The notes below the pieces were generated by a model. The model had not been told where the DNA came from, did no database searches, and saw nothing but the letters and a program-made list of their open reading frames with translations. A program made the translations under genes and the position numbers. From the NCBI GenBank assembly GCA_021825225.1, contig JAKAIH010000079.1:1-8971 (forward strand): a stretch of DNA of 8,971 bases. The letters are read 5' to 3'. How positions within the stretch are numbered: position 1 is the first letter of the stretch; each line of letters begins with the position of its first letter. This DNA comes from Pseudomonadota bacterium. Lineage in GTDB: Bacteria; Pseudomonadota; Gammaproteobacteria; Burkholderiales; SG8-39. Of this stretch, positions 1 to 5,898 are shown one piece after another.

Positions 1-186
1 GTTCTTCATCACCAGCGCGACGCGCTCGTTCGGAGAGAGCCGCTGCGCCAGCCCGGCCGCAAGGCGCGACACGCGTGCGGCGAGTTCGGCGTAAGTGCAG
101 CTCACGCGCGCGCCGCGCGCGAGCGCCGGCAGGTTCGGGTAGGCGTGCGCGCTGCGCACCAGCAGCTGGGCGATGTTGACGCTCAT
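1..186 (-). CDS. AMP-binding acyl-CoA ligase, N-terminal fragment
   Basis: The first 62 codons of a gene running off the left edge. The protein begins MSVNIAQLLVRSAHAYPNLP and continues with a 'TYAELAARVSRLAAGLAQRL' segment and 'NERVALVMKN'. This is the usual opening of the ANL superfamily (acyl-CoA synthetases and related AMP-forming ligases): a first helix, then a 'tYaEL...v.rlA..L' helix, then the 'g.rVal...N' strand. Family members activate carboxylic acids with ATP to acyl-adenylates and load them onto CoA. The catalytic P-loop-like motif and adenylation core lie outside the window, so the substrate cannot be inferred. The ATG at 184-186 has no obvious Shine-Dalgarno sequence; a weak extended -10 lies immediately upstream. 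The gene sits downstream of a strong terminator on the same strand, so it probably has its own promoter. Confident at family level only. Confidence 0.75.
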   Translation of the reverse strand, partial: MSVNIAQLLVRSAHAYPNLPALARGARVSCTYAELAARVSRLAAGLAQRLSPNERVALVMKN

Positions 187-193
187 GCGGGCG

Positions 194-202
194 ACTGTAG
201 CA
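194..202 (-). promoter_or_regulatory. Possible extended -10 for the acyl-CoA ligase gene
   Basis: On the minus strand the bases read TGCTACAGT, which fits a TGn-TAnAnT extended -10 with 4 of 6 matches to TATAAT. A start point about 7 nt downstream would fall at about position 187, next to the A of the ATG at 186, implying a very short leader or none. Inferred by eye only; no convincing -35 was identified. Confidence 0.25.
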
Positions 203-218
203 AATTTTTGCGGCCGCG

Positions 219-250
219 CAAAAAAAAGGGCAGGGTTAACCCTGCCCTTT
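219..250 (-). terminator. Intrinsic terminator after the Lys-rich small gene
   Basis: Positions 225-250 form a perfect 26-bp palindrome built on AAAGGGCAGG / CCTGCCCTTT around GTTAAC. Read on the minus strand, the stem is followed directly by a run of T residues (positions 227 to 220). This is a textbook intrinsic terminator. It lies 19 bp beyond the stop codon of the small gene at 270-467 and separates it from the acyl-CoA ligase gene on the same strand. The plus-strand side has only a short, broken T run, so it acts mainly for minus-strand transcription. Confidence 0.93.
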
Positions 251-269
251 CCTTGCGGAGAAGAAAAGC

Positions 270-467
270 TTACTTCTTCTCTTCCTTCTTCATTTCTTTC
301 TTGGCCTTGGCTTTGTGCACCTTCTTCACCGCCTTCTTGGCCGGGGCCTTTTCTTCCTTCTTCATTTCGCTTTTCTCAGCGGCGGCCTTCGCGTGCGTAG
401 CGGCGTAGACGGAACCGGTGGAAACGGCGAACATTGCGGCAACCAGAATGGACAGAAGCTTGCTCAT
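270..467 (-). CDS. Small exported Lys/Glu-rich protein
   Basis: A 65-residue protein. Residues 1-22 are a signal peptide (MSKLLSILVAAMFAVSTGSVYA, cleavage probably after VYA). The predicted mature part is about 43 residues, with 17 Lys and 7 Glu plus Ala, Pro and two His. EMKKEE occurs twice. The start ATG at 465-467 is preceded by GAGGAG about 5 bases upstream, a strong ribosome-binding site that rules out the longer open frame extending upstream. Short exported proteins of this style are common in betaproteobacteria and are often called hypothetical or acid-shock-like; I know of no firmly established function. The mature chain should be disordered, highly basic and periplasmic. The gene stands alone with its own terminator. 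Real gene: high confidence. Function: unknown. Confidence 0.85.
   Translation of the reverse strand: MSKLLSILVAAMFAVSTGSVYAATHAKAAAEKSEMKKEEKAPAKKAVKKVHKAKAKKEMKKEEKK
280..368 (-). repeat. 17-bp direct repeat inside the Lys-rich gene
   Basis: The plus-strand sequence TCTTCCTTCTTCATTTC occurs at 280-296 and again, identically, at 352-368, a spacing of 72 bp (24 codons). It encodes the repeated EMKKEE segment in the same reading frame. This points to internal duplication or slippage in the Lys/Glu-rich region. Confidence 0.8.
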
Positions 468-688
468 GTTGACTCCTCGTAGATGGATGGAAATTACCGG
501 CGTGCTCCCTACCGCCTCGACCCATCGTCCCGTCATGAGGAGCCGACGTCGATAACGCGGTGCAAGCATAGCGGCGATAACCGCAATGCCGGAACTGCCA
601 CTAACGGCCGAAGCGCCAAGGCGTTGACACACCTTAAGGAACCCGGTCCCGGCTGGGCCGTCCTGAAAAAGTACCGAACAATCAATGC

Positions 689-694
689 TATACT
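689..694 (+). promoter_or_regulatory. Candidate -10 for the transporter pair
   Basis: TATACT matches the sigma-70 -10 consensus at 5 of 6 positions and lies in a locally AT-rich patch of a GC-rich region. The -35 side is poor; the best candidate is TGAAAA at 664-669 with a 19-bp spacer. Transcription would start near 701 and give a leader of about 100 nt before the ATG at 804. Confidence 0.4.
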
Positions 695-709
695 TCATCG
701 ATCCCGAAA

Positions 710-734
710 CCGGTCCGGACCCCGGGCGGACCGG
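710..734 (+). promoter_or_regulatory. Leader hairpin upstream of the transporter pair
   Basis: CCGGTCCG (710-717) and CGGACCGG (727-734) are perfect 8-bp inverted arms around a 9-nt loop, nearly all G-C. There is no T run after it, so it is not an intrinsic terminator. It would fold near the 5' end of a transcript starting at about 701. Confidence 0.4.
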
Positions 735-803
735 CCCCGGCTGCGTTCGCGCCAGGATGCGCGGTCCGCGCCCTGCTCGAGCGCAGCCTTCCAGGCCAGG
801 CCA

Positions 804-1859
804 ATGATAGATCTCGCCACGCAACGCTACGCCCTCATCGCGCTCGCCGCAGCCGCGCTGTTCGGCGCGAGCACGCCGCTGGCGAAACTGCTGCAGGCCG
901 CAATCACGCCGGGCTTGCTCGCCGGGCTGCTTTACTTTGGCAGCGGCGCCGGTCTGGCGCTGGTGCAGCTGATTCGCCGCGCGGGCAAACGCGGGACGCA
1001 AGCGCCGCTGCGCCCGGCGGACTATCCCTGGTTCGCCGCGGCGATCGTTTGCGGCGGCATCGCCGCGCCGCTGTTGCTGATGTGGGGACTCGCCGGCGAG
1101 CGCGCTTCGGGCGTGTCGCTGCTGCTCAACCTCGAAGCCATACTGACCGCGCTGATCGCCGCGCTGGCATTCAAGGAAGCGGTAGGGGGGCGCATCTGGC
1201 TCGCCGCCTGCCTGATGCTCGCGGCCGGCCTGCTGCTCGGCTACCAAGCGGGCGCCGGTTTCGGACTGTCGCTGCGCACCCTGGCGGTTGCCGCCGCCTG
1301 CGCGCTGTGGGCGCTGGACAACAATCTCACGCGCCGCATCGCCGCCGCCGACCCGGTCCACATCGCCATGATCAAGGGGCTCGTCGCGGGCTGCGTCAAC
1401 ATCGCCGCGGCCCTGGCCCTGGGCGCCAGGTTTCCGCCGGCGCTGCCGCTCGCAGGCGCGCTCGCGCTCGGCTGGCTCGCCTATGGCGTGAGCCTCGCGC
1501 TGTACATCCTCGCATTGCGCCACCTCGGCAGCGCGCGCGCCGCGGCGCATTTTTCCACCGCACCTTTCATCGGCGCGGCGCTCTCCATCCTGCTGCTGGG
1601 GGAGCCGTTGACGCCGGCTTTCGCCGCCGCCTTCGCGCTCATGCTCCTTGCGACCTGGCTCACGCTCACCGAGCAGCATGGCCACGCGCATGCGCATGAG
1701 GCGCTGGAACACGAGCACCTGCACACGCACGACGCGCATCACCAGCATGCGCACCGCGGCGACGAAGGGCCCGAGCCGCATACGCATGCGCACCGGCATG
1801 CGCCGCTCGCGCACAGCCATGCGCATCTGCCCGATCTGCATCACCGGCATCCGCATTGA
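804..1859 (+). CDS. EamA/DMT-family transporter with His-rich C-terminal tail
   Basis: A 351-residue inner-membrane protein. Residues 8-289 contain two EamA repeats, together about ten hydrophobic helices. The first repeat opens with 'ALFGASTPLAKLL', typical of drug/metabolite transporters, and 'LNLEAILTALIAALAFKE' is the characteristic end of repeat 1. The second repeat ends with 'STAPFIGAALSILLLGEPLT'. Residues 290-351 form a hydrophilic tail with 23 His among 62 residues, in HGHAHAHE, EHEHLHTHD and HRHAPLAHSHAH clusters. EamA proteins move small metabolites; the tail suggests divalent-metal binding, for sensing or metal transport, but this is inference. The ATG at 804 has only a weak AGG upstream; it was chosen because the first membrane helix begins right after it and upstream codons look non-coding. 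The stop overlaps the start of the next transporter gene. Confidence 0.9.
   Translation: MIDLATQRYALIALAAAALFGASTPLAKLLQAAITPGLLAGLLYFGSGAGLALVQLIRRAGKRGTQAPLRPADYPWFAAAIVCGGIAAPLLLMWGLAGERASGVSLLLNLEAILTALIAALAFKEAVGGRIWLAACLMLAAGLLLGYQAGAGFGLSLRTLAVAAACALWALDNNLTRRIAAADPVHIAMIKGLVAGCVNIAAALALGARFPPALPLAGALALGWLAYGVSLALYILALRHLGSARAAAHFSTAPFIGAALSILLLGEPLTPAFAAAFALMLLATWLTLTEQHGHAHAHEALEHEHLHTHDAHHQHAHRGDEGPEPHTHAHRHAPLAHSHAHLPDLHHRHPH
1671..1856 (+). repeat. His-codon-rich low-complexity tract
   Basis: This tract encodes the 62-residue histidine-rich tail of the first transporter (residues 290-351, 23 His). At DNA level it is a degenerate run of CATGCGCA-like units, for example around 1684-1698 and 1781-1803. 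It remains in frame and ends at the stop codon that overlaps the next gene. Confidence 0.85.
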
Positions 1860-2722
1860 AGCCCGAGCTTGCATCCGCGCTGTGGGCGCTCGCCGCCGCC
1901 GCCGGCCTCGGCGCGGCGATGATCACCACGCGCCTGGGCCTGCGCTATGCGTCGCCGGCGGCCGGCGCGGCGATAGGCGTGCCCTCGTCGACGCTGGTGT
2001 TCTGGTGCCTGGCGCCGTTCCTGCTCGACACCGGCGGCTTCAACTTCGCTGCGGCCGGGATGTTCGCACTGGTCGGCCTGTTCTTTCCCGCGGCAGTGAC
2101 GCTGCTGACCTACAGCGGCAACCAGCGCATGGGGCCGACCATCACCAGCGCCGTTTCCTGCACCACGCCGCTGTTCGCCCTGTCCGGCGCGATCCTGTTC
2201 CTGGGCGAAGGACTCAGCGCGGGCGATGTGCTCGGGACCGCTGCCATCGTGCTCGGCATGCTCGCGCTGAGCTGGAGCGGCGGCGCGCGTGCGCGCAGCT
2301 GGCCGCTGTGGGCGATCGCGCTGCCGGTTGCGGCGGCGGCGCTGCGCGCGCTGGCGCAGGTCCTGACCAAGGCCGGGCTCGCGCTGTGGGGCAGTCCTTA
2401 CGCCGCCGGGCTCATCGGCTACACCGTGTCGGCCGTGGTGATCCTCGCGGCGACGCGCCTGCGCCGGCGGCGTGAACCGGCCGACCGGCGCGCCACGCCC
2501 TGGTTCGTCGCCACCGGCATGTTCAACGGCGCGAGCCTGTTCCTGATGTACACCGCCCTGGCCAAAGGCAAGGTGGCGCTGGTCTCCCCCATTATCGCGA
2601 CCTATCCGCTGTTCACGCTCGCGCTGAGCATCCTGTTGCTGCGCCATGAACGCGTTCCGCCGCGCGTCGCGCTGGGGGCGGTGCTGACCGTGGCCGGAGT
2701 GGCGGTGCTGCTCGCCTTCTAA
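1856..2722 (+). CDS. EamA/DMT-family transporter, second of a tandem pair
   Basis: A 288-residue polytopic membrane protein with two EamA repeats (about residues 5-140 and 150-288) and about ten predicted helices. Repeat 1 ends with the family-typical 'TSAVSCTTPLFALSGAILFLGE', and repeat 2 with 'KVALVSPIIATYPLFTLALSILLL'. It probably exports or imports a small metabolite; the substrate cannot be read from the sequence. The start is taken as TTG at 1856-1858, overlapping the upstream TGA (1857-1859) by 4 bases in all. This implies translational coupling to the first transporter. The first in-frame ATG (1919) would delete most of helix 1, so TTG is preferred. Unlike its partner it has no His-rich tail. 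The two proteins are clearly different paralogues rather than a recent duplication. Its TAA (2720-2722) overlaps the stop of the convergent kinase gene. Confidence 0.88.
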   Translation: MKPELASALWALAAAAGLGAAMITTRLGLRYASPAAGAAIGVPSSTLVFWCLAPFLLDTGGFNFAAAGMFALVGLFFPAAVTLLTYSGNQRMGPTITSAVSCTTPLFALSGAILFLGEGLSAGDVLGTAAIVLGMLALSWSGGARARSWPLWAIALPVAAAALRALAQVLTKAGLALWGSPYAAGLIGYTVSAVVILAATRLRRRREPADRRATPWFVATGMFNGASLFLMYTALAKGKVALVSPIIATYPLFTLALSILLLRHERVPPRVALGAVLTVAGVAVLLAF

Positions 2723-4062
2723 ACTCTGAAGCTCACCCTGACCGCCAGGCCTTTGCCCTCGTCGCCTTCGGCCAGGCTGAGGCTGGCGCCATGCAGCTCG
2801 GCGATGCGCTTCACGATCGACAGGCCGAGGCCGCTGCCGTATTCCTCGGTGCCGAGGATGCGGTAGAAGCGCTGCCCGACCTTGTCGCGTTCGGCCGCGG
2901 GTATGCCCGGCCCCTGGTCGCTCACCGTGAGCGTCGCGCCGTCCTCGCCGTTCTGCGCGCGCACGCGCACGCTGCCGCCGGCGGGGCTGTAGCGGATGGC
3001 GTTGTCGATCAGGTTGCGCAGCAGGATGGCGATGAGCCCGGCATGGCCGGTCGTTGCCGCCGCCGCGCCCTCGGCCAGTTCGATCTCGACCTGCTTCGAC
3101 AGGGCGAACGGGGCCAGTTCGGCCACGGCGGTGCGCGCGAGCTCGCGCAGATCGCAGGGCTGTGCCCTGCTTGCGGGCTCCTCCGGATCGAGACGCGCGA
3201 GCGTGAGCAGCTGCTGCACCAGGTGGCTGGCGCGGTCGCAGCCCGCGATCACCTTGTCCAGCGCGTGCCGGCGCTCGGCGTCGTCCAGGGAAGCGCGCGC
3301 CACCTGCGCCTGGGTCTTCAGGCCGGCGAGCGGCGTGCGCAGTTCGTGCGCCGCATCGGCGGTGAAGCGGCGTTCGCTGTCGATCAGCTGCGCCACGCGC
3401 CCGAACAGCCGGTTCAGGTTCTCGATCAGCGGCAGCACCTCGGCCGGGACCGCACCCGCATCCAGGCTGCCGAGATTGCCCGGATCGCGCTCGGCCACCT
3501 GCCGCCCCAGCGCGGCCAGCGGGCGCAGCCCGCGCGCGACGTTGAGCCAGACCAGCCCTCCGAGCAAAGGCAGCGCGAACAGCAGCGGCAGCAGCAGGTT
3601 CTTCGCCAGGCTGGCTGCGATCTCGTCGCGCGTCTCGTAGCGTTCGCCGACTTGCACCAGGTAGCGCCGGGCTTCGTCCCAGGCGCTGAATACGCGCCAG
3701 CGCTCGCCGCCGATCACGGCATCGCTGAAGCCCTCGTCCTGCCGCGACAGACGCCCGGCCGGCGCGTTGGCCGAATGCAGGCGCAAGGTAGCGCCGTGCT
3801 CCCACATCTGAATCGCGACATTGCGCGCGCGCTTGTGCAGCTGCGGCATGTGCTCGGTATCGATTTCCTCCGGCTCGCCGCCGGTCTGCGCCAGCAGCAG
3901 GGACGCCGACTGCGCCAGATGCGCGTCGAGCAATTCGTCGAGCTCGTGCTGCGCGTCGAAATAACTGAATACGGCCGTCGCCAGCCACACGAACGCGATG
4001 CTCGCGAGCAGCGCGGCGAGCAGCCGCCGCTTGAGCGAATAGGCCGGCGCCGGCTGCTTCAT
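2719..4062 (-). CDS. QseC-like sensor histidine kinase
   Basis: A 447-residue membrane kinase. Helix 1 spans about residues 13-34 and helix 2 about 155-174, enclosing a periplasmic sensor region of about 120 residues like the 2CSK_N domain of QseC/PmrB/TctE-type kinases. A linker follows, then the HisKA domain with phosphoacceptor His239 in 'AAHELRTPL'. The HATPase domain shows the N box 'NLIDNAIRYSP' (349-360), the G1 box 'DQGPGIP' (382-388) and the G2 box 'GSGLGLSIV' (409-417). All catalytic motifs are intact. It should phosphorylate the regulator encoded just upstream; the ATG overlaps that gene's TGA by 4 bases (4059-4062). It is the last gene of the cytochrome operon, so its signal is probably linked to respiration, O2, NO or redox state, but the ligand is not visible. 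The C-terminal stop overlaps the convergent transporter stop. Confidence 0.93.
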   Translation of the reverse strand: MKQPAPAYSLKRRLLAALLASIAFVWLATAVFSYFDAQHELDELLDAHLAQSASLLLAQTGGEPEEIDTEHMPQLHKRARNVAIQMWEHGATLRLHSANAPAGRLSRQDEGFSDAVIGGERWRVFSAWDEARRYLVQVGERYETRDEIAASLAKNLLLPLLFALPLLGGLVWLNVARGLRPLAALGRQVAERDPGNLGSLDAGAVPAEVLPLIENLNRLFGRVAQLIDSERRFTADAAHELRTPLAGLKTQAQVARASLDDAERRHALDKVIAGCDRASHLVQQLLTLARLDPEEPASRAQPCDLRELARTAVAELAPFALSKQVEIELAEGAAAATTGHAGLIAILLRNLIDNAIRYSPAGGSVRVRAQNGEDGATLTVSDQGPGIPAAERDKVGQRFYRILGTEEYGSGLGLSIVKRIAELHGASLSLAEGDEGKGLAVRVSFRV

Positions 4063-4724
4063 GCCGCCTCGCGCGGCATCATGTAGCCGACGCCGCGCAC
4101 GGTGCGCAGCAGCTCGGGCGCGAGCTTGCGCCGCAGGTGGTGCACGTGCACTTCGATCGCGTTGCTCTCTATCTCCTCGCCCCAGGCATACAGGCGCTGC
4201 GCCAATTGCTCGCGCGACAGCACCCTGCCGGCGTTGAGCATCAGTTCCTGCAGCAGCGCGAACTCGCGCGCTGCCAGCTCGACCGGCCGGCCGCGGAAAC
4301 TCACGCGGCGCGCGGCCGGGTCGAGCTCGATGTCACCGACCTGCAGCTTTGCCGCCGCTTCGCCGCAGGCGCGGCGCACCAGCGCGCGCAGCCGCGCCGC
4401 AAGCTCGTGCAGGTCGAAAGGCTTGATCACATAGTCGTCGGCACCCGCGTCCAGGCCCTTGATGCGGTCTTCGACGCGGTCGCGCGCGGTCAGGATCAAC
4501 ACCGGCACCTTGTTGCCGCCGCGGCGCAGCCGCAGCAACAAATCCATGCCCGAAAGCCGCGGCAAACCCAGGTCGAGCACGACGCCGGTAAACTCGCCGG
4601 TCTTGAGCGCAAGTTCCGCCGCGACGCCGTCCCTGACCCAATCGACGTTGAAGCCGGATTGAGTCAGTCCCGCCTGCACGCCGTCGCCGAGCAGCTTGTC
4701 GTCCTCGACCAGCAGTATGCGCAT
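4059..4724 (-). CDS. OmpR/PhoB-family response regulator (QseB-like)
   Basis: A 221-residue two-domain regulator. The receiver domain (1 to about 115) shows the acidic pair Asp8-Asp9, the phosphoacceptor Asp51 in 'VVLDLGLP', Thr79 in 'LILTARD' and Lys101 in 'VIKPFDLHEL'. A winged-helix Trans_Reg_C domain (about 125-219) follows, with a recognition-helix region 'SNAIEVHVHHLRRKL' and the terminal hairpin 'RTVRGVGYMM'. Composition and length fit the QseB/PmrA/TctD branch, whose members bind direct repeats of CTTAA-type half-sites. The ATG (4722-4724) shares one base with the stop of the cytochrome b gene upstream. Its TGA overlaps the kinase ATG. It probably controls the cytochrome operon through the TTAAGG repeat upstream of shp. 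The assignment to family is firm; the target is inferred. Confidence 0.94.
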   Translation of the reverse strand: MRILLVEDDKLLGDGVQAGLTQSGFNVDWVRDGVAAELALKTGEFTGVVLDLGLPRLSGMDLLLRLRRGGNKVPVLILTARDRVEDRIKGLDAGADDYVIKPFDLHELAARLRALVRRACGEAAAKLQVGDIELDPAARRVSFRGRPVELAAREFALLQELMLNAGRVLSREQLAQRLYAWGEEIESNAIEVHVHHLRRKLAPELLRTVRGVGYMMPREAA

Positions 4725-5392
4725 CAGCCGCGTCCGCCCTGGATCTGCTGCGGCAGCGCCATGGCCAGGTCCGCCGGCAACAGCCCGGCGCTGCCGGCCC
4801 AGAAGCCCGCGGTCGCGGCGAGCACCGCAGCGGCGACGAACCAGTGCTTGCTGCGGATGCCTTCGCCGGCGCGGCCGCGCTTGTAGCCGTTGAGCATGGC
4901 GGCGACGAGGTTCTCCCGGTGGATCAGACTGCTCACGATGACGGCGCCGATGTGGATTAGGACCAAGCCTAGCATCGCACTCGCCGCGCCGTCGTGCAAC
5001 TCCGCCAGGACTTCGCCGCCGATCTCGTTGTAGGCGGCGTAGCCGCTGGCGCCCGCGGCGAGCGCCAGCGCGAGGATGGCGTAGATCGCGAGGCTGCCGG
5101 CCGGATTGTGCCCCACATGATGCTGCGGCGCGCGCGTGAACAGCGATTTGAGATAGCCGAGCACGCGCCGCGGCGCGATCGGGAACGAGGCAAAGCGCGC
5201 GTAGCGCGTGCCGATCACGCCCCAGACGCAGCGGAATACGACCAGGCCGAGCACGGTGTAGCCGAGCGCCACATGAACGTCGCGATAACGCTCGGACTCG
5301 GCGGTCACGAAAGCGCCGAGGAAGGATGCAGCCAGCAGCCAGTGAAACACCCGCGTCGGCAGGTCCCATACCAGGATGCGTTGCTTGCCCAT
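4724..5392 (-). CDS. Membrane cytochrome b (b561 / Ni,Fe-hydrogenase cytochrome b type)
   Basis: A 222-residue integral membrane protein of the family PF01292. It opens with the hallmark 'VWDLPTRVFHWLL', carrying the candidate heme ligand His17, followed by His40 in 'DVHVALGY', the loop motif 'GHNPAG' (94-99), His133 in 'ELHDG' and His147 in 'LIHIGAV'. Four core helices are visible plus an extra C-terminal hydrophobic segment (about 184-206). Such proteins bind two hemes b and pass electrons between quinols and a periplasmic partner. Here the partner should be the diheme cytochrome c encoded 11 bp upstream, and through it SHP. The start ATG at 5390-5392 has an AAGGGAG ribosome-binding site that overlaps the stop of the preceding gene. 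The stop overlaps the regulator start by one base, linking cytochrome and regulatory genes in one operon. Confidence 0.92.
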   Translation of the reverse strand: MGKQRILVWDLPTRVFHWLLAASFLGAFVTAESERYRDVHVALGYTVLGLVVFRCVWGVIGTRYARFASFPIAPRRVLGYLKSLFTRAPQHHVGHNPAGSLAIYAILALALAAGASGYAAYNEIGGEVLAELHDGAASAMLGLVLIHIGAVIVSSLIHRENLVAAMLNGYKRGRAGEGIRSKHWFVAAAVLAATAGFWAGSAGLLPADLAMALPQQIQGGRG

Positions 5393-5403
5393 GGCGGTCT
5401 CCC

Positions 5404-5889
5404 TTAGCGCGGTATGCGCACGGCGTGTTCGTCGAAATCGCCGCGCTCGGCGCCGCCATGGCAGGCGCTGCAGTTGGCCGCGGTCCTGACCTGCGGGTTG
5501 TTCCAGGCGGACGGGCGTACTTCGTCGTGTTTGCGCAGGAACCAGCGCGTCTCCGTGATGCGCAGCGCAGCCTCGCCGCCGCGCCTGCCGCTGCCTGCGT
5601 TGCGCTCGAGGAAAGCGCCGATCTCGGCCGCGCTGGCCGCATCCAGGCTCGCATCGGCGCCGAAGTGCCTGGGCAGGCCGGCCATGATCTGGCGCCAGGA
5701 AGACGCAGGCAGCAGCTGCGGCGGATAGGCGAGGTGGCAGCTGCCGCACTCGGCTTTCCATGTTGCGTTGGCGGCGGCGACTCCTTTGGACTCGGCCATC
5801 GCCTCGCCCGCCAACAGGCCGAACGCGAACAGCAGCGCCACGGCCCAGACGATCACGTCGAACATTTTCATTTGTATGGTCTTGTTCAT
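5404..5889 (-). CDS. dhc: Diheme cytochrome c (DHC family)
   Basis: A 161-residue periplasmic protein. An N-terminal hydrophobic segment (about residues 9-28) ending 'GEAMA' at 32 acts as signal peptide. There are two CxxCH heme sites: CGSCH (48-52) and CSACH (140-144). Probable distal ligands are His75 ('GLPRHFGADASLD') and His121 ('WFLRKHDEV'); the second segment and the C-terminal 'GDFDEHAVRIP' match the dihaem cytochrome c family known from SHP gene clusters. In those clusters DHC is thought to carry electrons from the membrane cytochrome b to SHP. The ATG at 5887-5889 has a clear AGGAG that overlaps the stop of the shp gene, 9 bp upstream; a second in-frame ATG lies at codon 8. High confidence for the family, moderate for the electron-transfer order. 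Confidence 0.92.
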   Translation of the reverse strand: MNKTIQMKMFDVIVWAVALLFAFGLLAGEAMAESKGVAAANATWKAECGSCHLAYPPQLLPASSWRQIMAGLPRHFGADASLDAASAAEIGAFLERNAGSGRRGGEAALRITETRWFLRKHDEVRPSAWNNPQVRTAANCSACHGGAERGDFDEHAVRIPR

Positions 5890-5898
5890 TGCGTTCTC

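Larger units (their letters stand above)
468..803. other. Gene-free region between divergent genes
   Basis: This 336-bp stretch separates the minus-strand Lys-rich gene from the plus-strand transporter pair. It is less GC-rich in its middle. It contains the ribosome-binding site of the small gene (GAGGAG, about 473-478), a TTGACA at 624-629 directly followed by a CCTTAAGG palindrome (632-639), a good -10 TATACT at 689-694, and a leader hairpin at 710-734. The open frame that runs through part of it in phase with the transporter shows no protein-like composition. I saw no RNA gene. Confidence 0.6.

Noticed and set aside
1681..1850. Repeated CATGCGCA-like units, possible non-coding repeat array
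   Set aside because: The units are degenerate and of irregular spacing. They stay in frame and encode the His-rich tail, so this is codon-level low complexity, not CRISPR or an intergenic repeat.
270..1874. Long minus-strand open frame covering the Lys-rich gene and the antisense of the first transporter
   Set aside because: Upstream of the real start at 467 it is Arg/Gly/Gln-rich with no recognisable domain and lies opposite a clear EamA gene. Only the last 65 codons, with ribosome-binding site and signal peptide, are real.
1841..3988. Minus-strand open frame of about 715 codons across the second transporter and the kinase
   Set aside because: Extremely rich in Arg, Ala and Gly. It is an out-of-frame shadow of the kinase gene, whose motifs are complete in the other frame.
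2791..4086. Plus-strand open frame of 431 codons opposite the kinase
   Set aside because: Antisense shadow typical of GC-rich DNA; composition rich in Gln, Arg and Ala, no domain, no ribosome-binding site.
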